The notes beneath the pieces were generated by a model. The model saw only the letters and a program-made list of their open reading frames with translations, ran no database searches and was not told the DNA's origin. A program made the position numbers and the translations under genes. A stretch of DNA of 48,092 nucleotides from Fibrobacter sp. (lineage in GTDB: Bacteria > Fibrobacterota > Fibrobacteria > Fibrobacterales > Fibrobacteraceae): positions 1 through 48,092 of the forward strand of contig JAFZOV010000144.1 in assembly GCA_017550445.1 (NCBI GenBank), in the 5' to 3' direction. How positions within the stretch are numbered: position 1 is the first letter of the stretch; each line of letters begins with the position of its first letter. Below are positions 14,992-26,342 of the stretch, one piece after another.

Positions 14992-17112
14992 CTACTTCAC
15001 GCGGATGATCTGCTGGCGGAATATGGAACCGTCACCCCGTTGCAGCAAATACAAACCCGGAGCAAGGTTTTCCGTTTCTAGCGAAGAGCCTTCGCGCAGC
15101 AGCTGGCCCGTCAAAGTAAACAGGCGTACGCGAGTAGTCATGGGAGTTATCTGCAGGTGCGGAGTTACAAACCCACGAACAGAAGTTGTCTCGTCAGCCT
15201 TAACCAAAGTGAATTCCAACTGGTCCAAGTTCGGGCCATCATTGCCACCAATTGTAGCAAAGGTAAAGAAACCTGCACCTTGAGGCAATTTCGCATTCAT
15301 CGAAACCGTTTCCCAGGTAGTCCAGTTTTCGGTCGGCTCGAACGCGAGCGTTTCTGCACTCTTGCAACCATCAATTCCAGCGCTGCAAACTCCCGGAGCC
15401 GCAGCCGCGAGGTTGCGCGCCTTGCCGCTCCCGTTCGCATAGCGAATCTCGACCTTATACTCGCCCGCGACATCAGCATATACAGGGACCTGTATCATGC
15501 TCAAGTCGCCAGCTCCAAAGTTCACGAAACCCGTTCCTTCGAACCCAGCATTGTTGCTTTCAACGGCGGCATTCGTGATGATTCCGTCTTCGGCCTGGAA
15601 CACCGTCGTACCCTTTGCGATAAAGCTCGGCGTGAGTTCGATGTCGCGATCTGCGGTAATTTCGAGAGTTGCCTTACTCCCGTCGAGGCCGAGATCGGCA
15701 ACGCTCTTTCCGCTCTTGCCGCCAAAAATCCAGCCGTCAAAAGTCCAGCCAGCGTTCGGAACCGCGGTAAAGGTCGCCTTCTTGCCTTCGGCCACCTTAT
15801 TGCCCGAGAAATTCGTTTCGACTTTGCCACCGATTGCATCACCAATCGTTACTTTGTAATAAGTCACATTCGCTTCGACTGTCGCAACTTCGTTGGAATA
15901 GCTACCGAGGCCGCCCATGCTGTTTGCGGCCCGCACCGTAATCTTAGAACCCGTTGCCACGCCATCGAGCGAGAAACTAGGCGCAGTCACATTCGCCTTG
16001 TACTTGCCGTTTACAAACACCACCCAGGCGCGAGCGTTATCATCATCGGCCCAGACGATTTCTGCGCCTTCTTGCTCAATTTTCGGAGCACTCACCTGCG
16101 CCGTGAGCTTGTTCGGAGCCCAGCCATCGGAACCGCCCATCACGTTTGCGAGCGTATACTTTGCGGCATCGCTTGCACTCCAGACCGTCTTGAGCGTCGT
16201 TGCGGTAGAGGCGTCTTTACCGCCGTTAAAATAGGTTTTTCGTTGGCTCGTATTGATGGTTCCACCGCTAGCATTCTTGCTGTTATATTCGCCAAAAACC
16301 TGTGGTGCAGAATTCATGTCAGGGCCCCAGCCTTCCGCTTTAGGTTCCGCCTGCATCGTCGTGTTCAGAAAAACAGTCTTGGCATGTCCCCAAGAGCGTC
16401 CCAAATAAAAATCCTTGTTATAGCTACTGCTAATCGTCGTATTATTGAAGACATAGCCCCAGTCGCCCGGATTCTGCGACGCCGTGATATAGCCGCCACT
16501 TCGTGTCACGACAAGCTTAGTGCCTTCGAAAAGCACATCGCCGCCACCACAGATAAAGTCGACCGTACCATTGATTTCGCCGCCTTCCCAATAGGTGCGG
16601 CCCTTCTTGGTGTAGTACGTATCCTGACCGCTCAAGAGTCGTACGTTCTTGTAGATGTACTTGTCACCTTCGTTTTGCTGCAACGCCACCTGGCGGCAGG
16701 CGCTCTGTCCACAAGCGGTACTCTTGTTTTGCAGAGTGATATCCTGCAGATACATTTCGTTATTCTTCGGAAAATACAGCGTCGCCGTATGGCCGATAGA
16801 TTCGGTATCGGTCTTGTTCGCGATAATCGTCTTTTCAAGGCTCTGACCGATGATGGAGAGATACGAGGCGCTCACGGTCGTTTTGCCGTGACGATCCGCA
16901 GTAAGATTGGTGAGGTCATATTCGCCATCCGGCACAAAAATCACAAAACGCTTGGACGCAGACGCACCCGAAGCACTCGCTGCCGCAAAGGCCGCCTTAA
17001 AGTCGCCATCGACACCTACGACAAAATCAATCTTGCGTTTTTCAACCGCGGAAGAACACACCGCCAAACCAAGCGTCGTTACAAGAAGAAATTTACAAGT
17101 TTTCATCATCAT
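14992..17112 (-). CDS. Secreted pectinesterase (CE8) with CBM
   Basis: Removes methyl esters from pectin, preparing it for lyases. It is 706 residues from ATG at 17112 (the frame is open further but crosses repeats). After a signal sequence, the right-handed beta-helix domain spans about 25-350 with all family motifs: RQVALQ (140-145), SGQDTYY (catalytic Asp 164), VDFICGGG (Asp 185) and LGRSWG (Arg 239). Next are an Ig-like/bacterial-repeat region (about 390-550), a CBM6/35-like domain (VFQAEDGIITNA...YKVEIRYANGSGKARN, about 555-650) and a C-terminal sorting-type tail (VRLFTLTGQLL...LAPGLYLLQ). It lies downstream of the pectate lyase; both act on pectin. The Cys in AVCSS could make it a lipoprotein. 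Confidence 0.92.
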   Translation of the reverse strand: MMMKTCKFLLVTTLGLAVCSSAVEKRKIDFVVGVDGDFKAAFAAASASGASASKRFVIFVPDGEYDLTNLTADRHGKTTVSASYLSIIGQSLEKTIIANKTDTESIGHTATLYFPKNNEMYLQDITLQNKSTACGQSACRQVALQQNEGDKYIYKNVRLLSGQDTYYTKKGRTYWEGGEINGTVDFICGGGDVLFEGTKLVVTRSGGYITASQNPGDWGYVFNNTTISSSYNKDFYLGRSWGHAKTVFLNTTMQAEPKAEGWGPDMNSAPQVFGEYNSKNASGGTINTSQRKTYFNGGKDASTATTLKTVWSASDAAKYTLANVMGGSDGWAPNKLTAQVSAPKIEQEGAEIVWADDDNARAWVVFVNGKYKANVTAPSFSLDGVATGSKITVRAANSMGGLGSYSNEVATVEANVTYYKVTIGDAIGGKVETNFSGNKVAEGKKATFTAVPNAGWTFDGWIFGGKSGKSVADLGLDGSKATLEITADRDIELTPSFIAKGTTVFQAEDGIITNAAVESNNAGFEGTGFVNFGAGDLSMIQVPVYADVAGEYKVEIRYANGSGKARNLAAAAPGVCSAGIDGCKSAETLAFEPTENWTTWETVSMNAKLPQGAGFFTFATIGGNDGPNLDQLEFTLVKADETTSVRGFVTPHLQITPMTTRVRLFTLTGQLLREGSSLETENLAPGLYLLQRGDGSIFRQQIIRVK

Positions 17113-17164
17113 AAAAATTCTTTTTCCTCTTTCGTTGTCTTCTCCGTTCCTCTCACTCTGTCTT

Positions 17165-17273
17165 CCCCGACTTGATCGGGGACCTCCTTTTCTAATAAGG
17201 GAGATCCCCGCCTGCGCGGGGATGACAATATCATCGAGGCCGGGAAGACATGCTGGATTGCGCGGGGATGACA
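17165..17273. repeat. Cluster of dispersed hairpin repeats
   Basis: Three pieces lie side by side between the pectate lyase and pectinesterase genes: CCCCGA-CTTGA-TCGGGG (17165-17180), ATCCCCGC-CTGC-GCGGGGAT followed by GACA (17204-17227), and a partial GCGCGGGGATGACA (17250-17273). They belong to the same class as 3205, 7829 and 46215. The reading frame of the pectinesterase stays open through them, which is why the far upstream start was rejected. Confidence 0.75.
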
Positions 17274-17282
17274 CTTTGCGAG

Positions 17283-19040
17283 TTACCTCTTCACACCTTT
17301 GATATTAAACACTTTCCCGTTTGACTTCTTCAGGTACACACCGGCGGGGGTATTGCTGCCGCCAAAATCTACATAGTAGCGGTCAGCAGTTTTTGCCGGC
17401 GCAGATTGCACCGCGCGAGCCCCGATTGCAGTCGTAGAGTCGCCACCTTCGCTGCCAAGATCTTTTTTACCCGCGTACAAATCCGCACTCATCCAGCCGA
17501 TGTAATCGATGTTCGCCATGCCGTCTTTCGAGAGGCTTTCGAACTTGAGTTCGCTGTAGCCCGTATCGAGCTCCACTTCGACGGATTGCGTTTTCCAGGT
17601 AGTCCAAGCACCGGTAGATTCCATACTGCCGTCTTCAATGAGCGTCTTGTCGCCTACGCTGATGCTGTAGCCACGGGCGGAGCTGCCGCCGTTCGCGAAG
17701 CTGATGTACAGAGTGTACTTGCCTGTGGTTGCCGCGGTCACGCCGTAGGTCACGTAGCTGCCCTTCTCGTTATCCACGTTCGCGTAGCCTTCGCCCGTGA
17801 AACCGGTATTGCTCGCTTCCTTCACGCCCTTGATGTCGATGAACTTCACGCCGTCGATGGAGGCCTTGCAGGTATCGTTCCCGCAAAGTACTGCCGGAGG
17901 GGGCGGCTCCACATAAGTGCCAGCGGACTTTTCAAGTGCCGTCAAGTACGCGGCTTCCGTATTGATGAGTGCCGTGCCGTAATCGCCCGCCCACTGGTAG
18001 CCCGTGCGACGCTCTTCGCTAATCTTCGTGAAGTCCTGCGTCTTGGTAGTTGCGCCGCCGCGGTCGCAGAAGAAGTAATTGTCGTTGTTGACCTCATAGA
18101 AGCGGTACCAAAGCACGCTGCCTTCGCGTTCTTCGAAACGGCCCTGCTTTTTGTTGAAGTAGAGGCCAGTCACCTTCGTTTTCTTGTACCAAGCGATTGC
18201 GCTCTTGATAGACTTCTGAATCGCCTCGGTCTGGTTCGGCCAATTCATCAGGAACCACACCACACCGGCAGATTCGCTGCCCGACTTAGATTCCAGTTCG
18301 TAGGCACGTGCCGAACGCGGAGCATAATTTGCAGTATCGTGCTGGGCACACCACACCGTAGGCGTACCGTTATTTACAATTTGCGCCTTGAGCAAATAGT
18401 CAATTGCCTTTTCAAGCGCACCGTTCATCTTAGAGCGGGTCGCATCGTCAATAATATCGCTGTCAAAAGGCGAAGTCTTGTTCGCAACGTCCATCATCGT
18501 AACCATCGCACGAATCATGGCATTATCGTTCAGCGTAATGTGGTCGCTGTATTCACCACGCTTGGGCCACACCTGCGGAAGTCCGCCCGAAGCACGCTGC
18601 ATCGTGAGCAAAAAGTTCACGGCCTTGTTGAAACTCGTCTTGAATGCGGACTTGTAATTTGCATTGGTCGTTTCTTTGTAACGTACGGCCAGCAGGCGCA
18701 TTTCTTGCACCGTTGCATCGTTATCGATTGTGCCAACATAGCCACCCGTTGCCGACTTCCAACCGGGGGACTTGTCTCCACCCGAATAAGGACTCTTGTA
18801 ACTGTCGGCCATCGCCTTGAAAAAGCCACCGTTGTCAATCTGCCAGGTGGTCATGTTGTAGGTGTACTGGTCGATATCCATGCCGCTCGCAGCACTCGTG
18901 AGTTCCGAATAGCTGCGATAACTATTGATTTTAGAAACCGCCGTTGCAGGGGGTTCATAGGCATCGGCAAAAACAAACGTCGTTGCCATCAGCGGCGCAC
19001 CTAAAACACCGATCATCAACGATCTTGTCCAAACACTCAT
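17283..19040 (-). CDS. Pectate lyase family PL10 with CBM
   Basis: Cleaves de-esterified pectin by beta-elimination. It is 585 residues with signal peptide (about 1-26). The PL10 (alpha/alpha)3 domain spans about 30-380, with family motifs GGLPQVWPKRGEYSDHIT (152-169, then NDNAM) and ARAYELESKSGSES. A CBM6/35-like domain (about 395-525: NTGFTGEGYANVDNEKGSYV...YTLYISFANGGSSARG) follows, then a short basic C-terminal module ending GVYLKKSNGKVFNIKGVKR. GAGGATGCT precedes ATG, and a CGGGA/TCCCG hairpin (19057-19069) sits just upstream. It is followed by the pectinesterase gene, giving a two-gene pectin unit. Confidence 0.93.
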   Translation of the reverse strand: MSVWTRSLMIGVLGAPLMATTFVFADAYEPPATAVSKINSYRSYSELTSAASGMDIDQYTYNMTTWQIDNGGFFKAMADSYKSPYSGGDKSPGWKSATGGYVGTIDNDATVQEMRLLAVRYKETTNANYKSAFKTSFNKAVNFLLTMQRASGGLPQVWPKRGEYSDHITLNDNAMIRAMVTMMDVANKTSPFDSDIIDDATRSKMNGALEKAIDYLLKAQIVNNGTPTVWCAQHDTANYAPRSARAYELESKSGSESAGVVWFLMNWPNQTEAIQKSIKSAIAWYKKTKVTGLYFNKKQGRFEEREGSVLWYRFYEVNNDNYFFCDRGGATTKTQDFTKISEERRTGYQWAGDYGTALINTEAAYLTALEKSAGTYVEPPPPAVLCGNDTCKASIDGVKFIDIKGVKEASNTGFTGEGYANVDNEKGSYVTYGVTAATTGKYTLYISFANGGSSARGYSISVGDKTLIEDGSMESTGAWTTWKTQSVEVELDTGYSELKFESLSKDGMANIDYIGWMSADLYAGKKDLGSEGGDSTTAIGARAVQSAPAKTADRYYVDFGGSNTPAGVYLKKSNGKVFNIKGVKR

Positions 19041-19354
19041 AGCATCCTCATTCTTACGGGATTTTCCCGAACATCCATTTTAAATCTACGTTATTTTCGC
19101 CTAAAGCGGTAATCCGGCTATCTTATTTTTAGTCCACATTTTGGCGAATATTAAGGTTTTACAGGACAATCATGCTAAAAATTTACAGAAATTGCAGTCA
19201 ACAGTTCAAAAGAATAGAGAAGCGTCGCTACAGCGTATCATATTTTTATAATAATTTTATAAAAACTGCAAAATTATTCATTTTTTACAAAATTTCTAAC
19301 ATTTGTATTATGAAACGTATTGCACCGAGCAATTTTAAAATATAATTTATAGGC
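19041..19354. other. Divergent intergenic region, 314 bp
   Basis: No gene is supported. The left side holds the leader of the pectate lyase with a 5-bp hairpin (19057-19069). The right side is very AT-rich and ends in TATAATTTATAGGC directly before the ATG at 19355; no ribosome site is present there. Two imperfect GTATT half-sites (TGTATTATGAAACGTATT near 19306-19323) recall the TGTATTC sites upstream of 44881, but less convincingly. Confidence 0.5.
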
Positions 19355-20176
19355 ATGGAACCGATCACGTCTTACCAAGATTATCGAAAGTACATGCAAG
19401 ATTATTATGAAGAACGCAAGCGCAGTTCTTTGTTTTCTTGGCGTGAATTTTCGCGATTGGCAGGATTCAGTTCGCCCAACTACCTCAAGCTCGTCTGCGA
19501 AGGGAAAAGTCGAGTCAGCAAAAAAGGGGTTGAAGGCGTTGCCGACGCCATGGGCCTCGAAGGAATTGACCGCGACTACTTTTACGCGATGGTGCGTTTT
19601 GGAGACGCCAAGAATGACGAAAAGAAATTGCAAGCATTCAACGAGATGCAAAAAATAGCGAAGGAAAATCGCCTGCACATTGTTGATGCCGAAGCATTTC
19701 AATATTTTCAATCGTGGGTAAACCCGGTGATGCGAGAACTTGCGCCAATCATGCCCGGCGCAAAACCGCTGGAACTCGCACGGCAGTGCTACCCAGTAGT
19801 GAGCGCTGCAGATGTCCGCTACGCTCTAGACTTTATGACGCATGCGGACTTTTTGAAAAAGACCGGCGAAGACACTTACGAGCAAACCGAAAAGGTGGTG
19901 ACAGGGTCTTCTGAGGCGATTCCCCTCGCGCTGCGTTCCATGAACCGACAAATGTCCAAGTTTGCAACATCCGCCATTGACGAGGTTCCGCCAAAAGAGC
20001 GTCATATCGCAGGCGTGACGCTCGGCTTATCCGAAACCACTTACCAGTGGCTTGTCGAAAAACTGGAATTGCTGCGGCAACAAGTTGTTGCCATGGCTGC
20101 TAAAGAAAAAGATTACGATAAAGTCTATCGATTGAATTTGCAATTGTTTCCGCTGACTAAAGGGAAGGAGGCTTAA
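19355..20176 (+). CDS. TIGR02147 family putative regulator
   Basis: Member of the Fibrobacter paralogous family TIGR02147 (DUF4423-type), thought to be transcriptional regulators. It is 273 residues. The N-terminal MEPITSYQDYRKYMQDYYEE and SWREFSRLAGFSSPNYLKLV segment looks like a helix-turn-helix; the C-terminal half is helical (VVSAADVRYALDFMTHADFL, a winged-helix-like piece, then LRSMNRQMSKFA and VYRLNLQLFPL). The paralogue at 44018 aligns along the whole length. AAGGAGG at its 3' end serves the next gene, which starts 1 nt after its stop. No Shine-Dalgarno site precedes its own ATG. Confidence 0.88.
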   Translation: MEPITSYQDYRKYMQDYYEERKRSSLFSWREFSRLAGFSSPNYLKLVCEGKSRVSKKGVEGVADAMGLEGIDRDYFYAMVRFGDAKNDEKKLQAFNEMQKIAKENRLHIVDAEAFQYFQSWVNPVMRELAPIMPGAKPLELARQCYPVVSAADVRYALDFMTHADFLKKTGEDTYEQTEKVVTGSSEAIPLALRSMNRQMSKFATSAIDEVPPKERHIAGVTLGLSETTYQWLVEKLELLRQQVVAMAAKEKDYDKVYRLNLQLFPLTKGKEA

Positions 20177-20177
20177 C

Positions 20178-20993
20178 ATGAAAAATCTATACAGAATAAT
20201 TATTGCAGGGATAGTCGCCATTTGCGTTTACTGTTCAGACGACCCAAGTACAGCAGGAGCAACCACAGAACCGAGTTCCTCACCAATAGCAAACTCCGAC
20301 CCAATTGACATTGTCGACACACCATCGACAAAAATGCCAATTTCCGTTCTAGTAAGGGCTGTAGAAACATTGATTGACATTTCGCCATACTATCCACAAT
20401 TATGCGACTATGATTCCCTTGCAAATTTACCCGATACAATCTTTATGGATTTTGTCCATTTACAGTTCTCAACAGACGCTAACCCCGGGCCTACACAAAC
20501 TTACGTTAGCAAGGATCAGCGCAACAAATGCACCGTTACGCCCTATCCAGAAGACGCCATTGTCACATTTAAAGATCAACTTAGCTATCGTGAAGATTAC
20601 ATATCACTCTACACTGCATCTAAGTTTGTCCAAATTGAAGGCTATTCCGTCATTATTAAGACAATTGTAGACGGCGGCTATTGGGGATATGGAGTCAGTT
20701 GCCCTGAATATTTAGCACAGTTCAAAAAATCCTGTGAAGAATCCAACGGCTATTTCAAAAATTTAGGATCCAACATCTTTAACAATTATATGAACGCCGA
20801 ATGCTATGTTGAACCAACCTCTTTTGCATGTTCGATGCCAGCACCGAAGGGAATGGATGCAAACACCGCAACCGAAATATTCTTAGAAGAAGCCAAGAAC
20901 GCCTGCATCGAAGATTCCCTAAGGTACGCCCCTTTCGACAACGAACAAGACACCATCATTTCACGCTTTTCTGAAGGAGATGTCCTTAATTAG
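20178..20993 (+). CDS. Exported hypothetical protein paired with TIGR02147
   Basis: 271 residues. The N-terminal signal MKNLYRIIIAGIVAICVYC may end in a lipidated Cys (19), but the lipobox is not canonical. A short Ser/Pro/Thr linker is followed by a globular domain with many Cys (for example YPQLCDYD, KCTVTPY, SCPEYL, KSCEESN, AECYVE, FACSMP), which suggests disulfides outside the cytoplasm. No family was recognised. It starts 1 nt after the TIGR02147 stop with a strong AAGGAGG, so the two form an operon. Confidence 0.8.
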   Translation: MKNLYRIIIAGIVAICVYCSDDPSTAGATTEPSSSPIANSDPIDIVDTPSTKMPISVLVRAVETLIDISPYYPQLCDYDSLANLPDTIFMDFVHLQFSTDANPGPTQTYVSKDQRNKCTVTPYPEDAIVTFKDQLSYREDYISLYTASKFVQIEGYSVIIKTIVDGGYWGYGVSCPEYLAQFKKSCEESNGYFKNLGSNIFNNYMNAECYVEPTSFACSMPAPKGMDANTATEIFLEEAKNACIEDSLRYAPFDNEQDTIISRFSEGDVLN

Positions 20994-21026
20994 ATAGAGC
21001 CGTACGGCAAATGAATATCCATATAG

Positions 21027-23249
<2,223 letters not shown>

Positions 23250-23257
23250 AAAAGAGA

Positions 23258-23277
23258 ATGCCCGCGTAAGCGGGCAT
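23258..23277. terminator. Bidirectional terminator of icd and 23283 gene
   Basis: AATGCCCGC and GCGGGCATT pair around GTAA. T-rich sequence follows on plus, and a TTTTTT run follows on minus, serving both convergent genes. Confidence 0.85.
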
Positions 23278-23282
23278 TTCTA

Positions 23283-26210
23283 TTATCTCAATCTTCTCAA
23301 TCCCCTGGGCATCGGCACTTCGGTGCCATCTTCGCCAAGCAGGTAGATGTTGTCGAGGCTGATGTAGCCCTTGCCGCTGTAGCGGGCGCGCCAGGAGAAG
23401 TTCTTGATTTGCTTCGGGTCCAGCTGCGGGATAGTCTTGCCCCAGCCTTCCTGCTTCATGTTTTCCCAGATGAGGGTATCGCGGACCCAGCTGCCGTGGG
23501 TATTTTTCAGGCGCACCATGAATTCGTCGTAGTCCTTGACCTGTTCGCTGGCGATTTGCACCTCGAAATAGCCGTCGGGATTGTTATGGTTCGTGGCGTA
23601 GTCGAATACAATGCCGACGGACTTCTTGACTTCGGGAGGAATCACGTAGTAGGCGCCCGCAAAGTTCGGCCAGCCCTGTGTAGGCGGCTGCTCGATTACA
23701 AAGTCGTGACGGATAAAGCCGCCGTGCGGGGGAGCACCGTTAAAGACCTTGGCTTCGATGGCGGTGGCATTGTCGCCGTTTGCCACGGGGAACCAGTCAA
23801 CGGCATCGAGGCCGTTGTCGAAATTCTGCATCACGCTGGTGGTGCGGTAAGCGCCGCGAACGCGGAACGGGATTTCAAGGGCAGTCACCTTGCCGCCAAG
23901 GCCTTGCACAACCACGCGAACGGTGCGGGCGGCAGAGCGCATGTCAGCCGGCACAGGAATCGTGACATGGAAGCTTTCAATCGAAGCGTTCCACTTGCCG
24001 TCATCGGGGGTTACAGCAACTTCGTAGGCACCCTGCTTGCCCCAGTTATTCACGGTCACGGAGCCATTTGTCAGCTGGCCGTTCGGCTGGGTCGCCGTCA
24101 CAAAGAGGTCGATGGTATCGCCCGCCATCAGCACCTTCTTTTCAAGAGCCGCGGCAAGAATCACCGGCTTTGCAGCCTTATCCTTAGTCGCTGCGTCAAG
24201 GCCCACCACCTTCGGATTAATTTGTACAACTGCGAGCCCATAAGGAGGAATTTCAACATCCTTACTCTTGCTGGGGTTCAAGCGGCGACCGCTCGGGCCC
24301 ATTTTCGGATACGGGTAGGCATTCTGCGAAGTTCCCACCCACTTGAACTGATCTTCACCAAAGATTTCAACCTGCGTACGCACCAAATCCGAAGCTTTAC
24401 TTGCGCGATCAATTTGCACGACCTGCTTTGCTCCGGACAAATTCACCAACAGCACGCGAGCCGAATCTCCCTTGCCAATGGCATAGGCCGCAATATCGGG
24501 GTTCGTACTTTCAACAGGCATTACAGCGTAGCCGTCCTGCAAGAAATCCATGAAGGTCATGTAGAGACCATAATATTCCGCGGTGGGTTCCAGAGACTTC
24601 CAGTAATTCCAGGAGCCTTCCTTGGCGAGGGCCGTCATGCTGATAGTGCCCCAGGTGTCATCGGGGCCCTTGAACACGTTGCCAAAGGCATCCCAGGGGA
24701 GCACCTGCAACCGGTTGCCAAAGCGCATGGCGTGCTGCGCAAAAATGCTTGCCACGGCAGAAGCCTGCGGGTAATCCATAAGCAGGCTAAAGCCCTGCAC
24801 GCAGGTACTGAATTCCGAAAGGAACACGCCGCGTTCGCCCTCGAGATGGCGTTTCATCCACACATTGAGCGTATCCATATTCGGGCCCACGTCGAGCATG
24901 GCCTTGAGCATTTCGGCAGGTTTCGGTTCGTTGGGCGTCCAGTACGGATAATTATGCAAGTCGACAACATCGAGATAGCGCTTGCCGTCTTTCTTTTCGG
25001 CCTCGCCCACGATGCGCAGGAATTCTTCCATCCAGTACTTGCCATCGAGCAAGCCGGCACCCTTCTGCGTCATCTTGTGCGTGCTGAACAGCGGGCCGTG
25101 CAAAATGATGGTAGAATCTACCGCCTTCATGGCGCGGGCGTATTCCAGAAATCGCGCGGCGTAATGCCTTGCCGAAATCGGGCCGGATTCTTCCCATTCG
25201 CCGTCGAGTTCGTTACCGATTTGCCACTGCTTAATGTTGTAGCCCTTTACTTTATTTGCATAACGCACCCAGGCGGCAGCTTCCTTCGAAGTACCCGTGC
25301 CTGCATTCACGCAAATCACAGCCTTCGCGTTCGGAAGCATTTTGATGTACTTCATGAATTCTTCGAAATCCCACTTGATGTCGGTCCAGTCGGTACGGGC
25401 CTTGTCGCCGTTGCGGGTAGACATCGCGTAGAACTTGTAGTTGTTACCGCCGAGCAGGTCGGTTTCGCCGCTATAAAGCTTCATTTCGCGAATCTGCACG
25501 CCCTTGGTGGGCAAATCGGACGTCTTGAAGCGTATAGCCACATAGCGGGTACGCAGCTGCTTGAACTTGTACTTGGTGGTAGCACCATTGACCTTGACGG
25601 TCCCGGCTACCTTCAACTTGTTTTCCAAGGCCTGATGCACGCCCGGATATTCGGCGTAGTCTTCAGTCCAATAAGCAAATTCAAATGCCTTGGGGCGGAG
25701 GTTTCCCCAGTCAATCTGCAAGGAATCCAGGTTCATCTTTTCGGGGAATTCCACCACGATCCAGGGCGGATCAACGGGGTCCAAAATTTCGCCCCACCAC
25801 ATGGTTTCCATGTTGTCGTCGGCCAGGTGGCTGCGGCGCACAAAGCCGTAGTTGTCCTTGGTGGTGCCGCGATAAATGGTTTCACCTAAGAAGCCGCGAG
25901 CCCACTTTTTTTCGTCGGGGGTCCAGAGGCCCGTGCTGTCGTAACTGCCGATACCGTTCCAGTGGTAATCATTGGAAAGCGATCCGTTGGGGAAGCGGAA
26001 CAGGGTGTAGCCACCATCCACAAGGGCCTGGGTCATGTCGTAATAGCGGCTAGGCGGATTCCAAATAGCCAAGTCCGCAGACATCATGTTGTCCTTGTTG
26101 ATGACGATTCCCGGATGCTTGTCATCAACGCGAACGACGTTCTGCGCGGCAAAAGAAGTGGCGCAACAGGCTAAACCCGCCAAGGCGGCAAAAGCAAAAT
26201 GATTTTTCAT
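23283..26210 (-). CDS. Secreted GH51-like glycoside hydrolase, multidomain
   Basis: Probable endoglucanase or arabinofuranosidase of clan GH-A, 975 residues. ATG at 26210 has GAGAGG upstream and starts a signal peptide (FAALAGLACCATSFAA). The barrel contains WQIGNELDGEW (acid/base Glu 334) and FLSEF (nucleophile Glu 466). Between about 120 and 250 a discoidin (F5/8 C)-like domain interrupts the barrel (DDNMETMWWGEIL...IVVEFPEKMNLDSLQIDWG...YVAIRFKT). After the barrel come a beta domain, an Ig-like region (about 700-820) and a CBM11/30-like domain (MQNFDNGLDAVDWF...) to about 970. The overall plan recalls F. succinogenes endoglucanase F (Cel51). It lies 132 nt past the GH9 gene. Confidence 0.82.
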   Translation of the reverse strand: MKNHFAFAALAGLACCATSFAAQNVVRVDDKHPGIVINKDNMMSADLAIWNPPSRYYDMTQALVDGGYTLFRFPNGSLSNDYHWNGIGSYDSTGLWTPDEKKWARGFLGETIYRGTTKDNYGFVRRSHLADDNMETMWWGEILDPVDPPWIVVEFPEKMNLDSLQIDWGNLRPKAFEFAYWTEDYAEYPGVHQALENKLKVAGTVKVNGATTKYKFKQLRTRYVAIRFKTSDLPTKGVQIREMKLYSGETDLLGGNNYKFYAMSTRNGDKARTDWTDIKWDFEEFMKYIKMLPNAKAVICVNAGTGTSKEAAAWVRYANKVKGYNIKQWQIGNELDGEWEESGPISARHYAARFLEYARAMKAVDSTIILHGPLFSTHKMTQKGAGLLDGKYWMEEFLRIVGEAEKKDGKRYLDVVDLHNYPYWTPNEPKPAEMLKAMLDVGPNMDTLNVWMKRHLEGERGVFLSEFSTCVQGFSLLMDYPQASAVASIFAQHAMRFGNRLQVLPWDAFGNVFKGPDDTWGTISMTALAKEGSWNYWKSLEPTAEYYGLYMTFMDFLQDGYAVMPVESTNPDIAAYAIGKGDSARVLLVNLSGAKQVVQIDRASKASDLVRTQVEIFGEDQFKWVGTSQNAYPYPKMGPSGRRLNPSKSKDVEIPPYGLAVVQINPKVVGLDAATKDKAAKPVILAAALEKKVLMAGDTIDLFVTATQPNGQLTNGSVTVNNWGKQGAYEVAVTPDDGKWNASIESFHVTIPVPADMRSAARTVRVVVQGLGGKVTALEIPFRVRGAYRTTSVMQNFDNGLDAVDWFPVANGDNATAIEAKVFNGAPPHGGFIRHDFVIEQPPTQGWPNFAGAYYVIPPEVKKSVGIVFDYATNHNNPDGYFEVQIASEQVKDYDEFMVRLKNTHGSWVRDTLIWENMKQEGWGKTIPQLDPKQIKNFSWRARYSGKGYISLDNIYLLGEDGTEVPMPRGLRRLR

Positions 26211-26225
26211 AAAAACCTCTCGGGG

Positions 26226-26233
26226 TAAATATA
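26226..26233 (-). promoter_or_regulatory. Putative -10 of GH51-like gene
   Basis: TATATTTA on the minus strand, about 16 nt before the ATG at 26210. A terminator (26285-26308) closes the upstream gene, so the gene has its own promoter. Confidence 0.45.
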
Positions 26234-26240
26234 CTAAAGC

Positions 26241-26280
26241 AATGTGTAATGTGGAATGTGGGGTGTGGAATGAGGAATGT
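26241..26280. repeat. Iterated GGAATGTG-type tract
   Basis: Degenerate 7-8-bp units of the type GTGGAATG are repeated five times in the leader of the GH51-like gene. It resembles the iterated arms of the modular repeats (for example 14853-14878) but lacks the inverted partner, so it may be half of such an element. Confidence 0.5.
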
Positions 26281-26284
26281 AAAC

Positions 26285-26308
26285 AAAAAAGGCGGAACAA
26301 AGTCCGCC
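26285..26308 (-). terminator. Terminator of GH9 gene
   Basis: On the minus strand GGCGGA-CTTTGT-TCCGCC is followed by six T. It lies about 35 nt past the GH9 stop. Confidence 0.9.
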
Positions 26309-26342
26309 TAACAATTACAATTAATTCAAAGCTAGCAACCTT

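Noticed and set aside
15157..17175. 672-codon open frame opposite the pectinesterase gene
   Set aside because: Antisense shadow with Arg/His/Ala-rich, motif-free sequence; the minus-strand frame has all CE8 motifs.
17113..17274. 54-residue N-terminal extension of the pectinesterase
   Set aside because: It is encoded by the dispersed hairpin repeats, and the signal peptide begins only at the later Met codons.
17406..19004. 532-codon open frame opposite the pectate lyase gene
   Set aside because: Antisense shadow of a gene with intact PL10 motifs.
23409..25889. 826-codon open frame opposite the GH51-like gene
   Set aside because: Antisense shadow: composition follows the codon bias of the real gene, no domain or signal is visible, and the minus frame has clear catalytic motifs.
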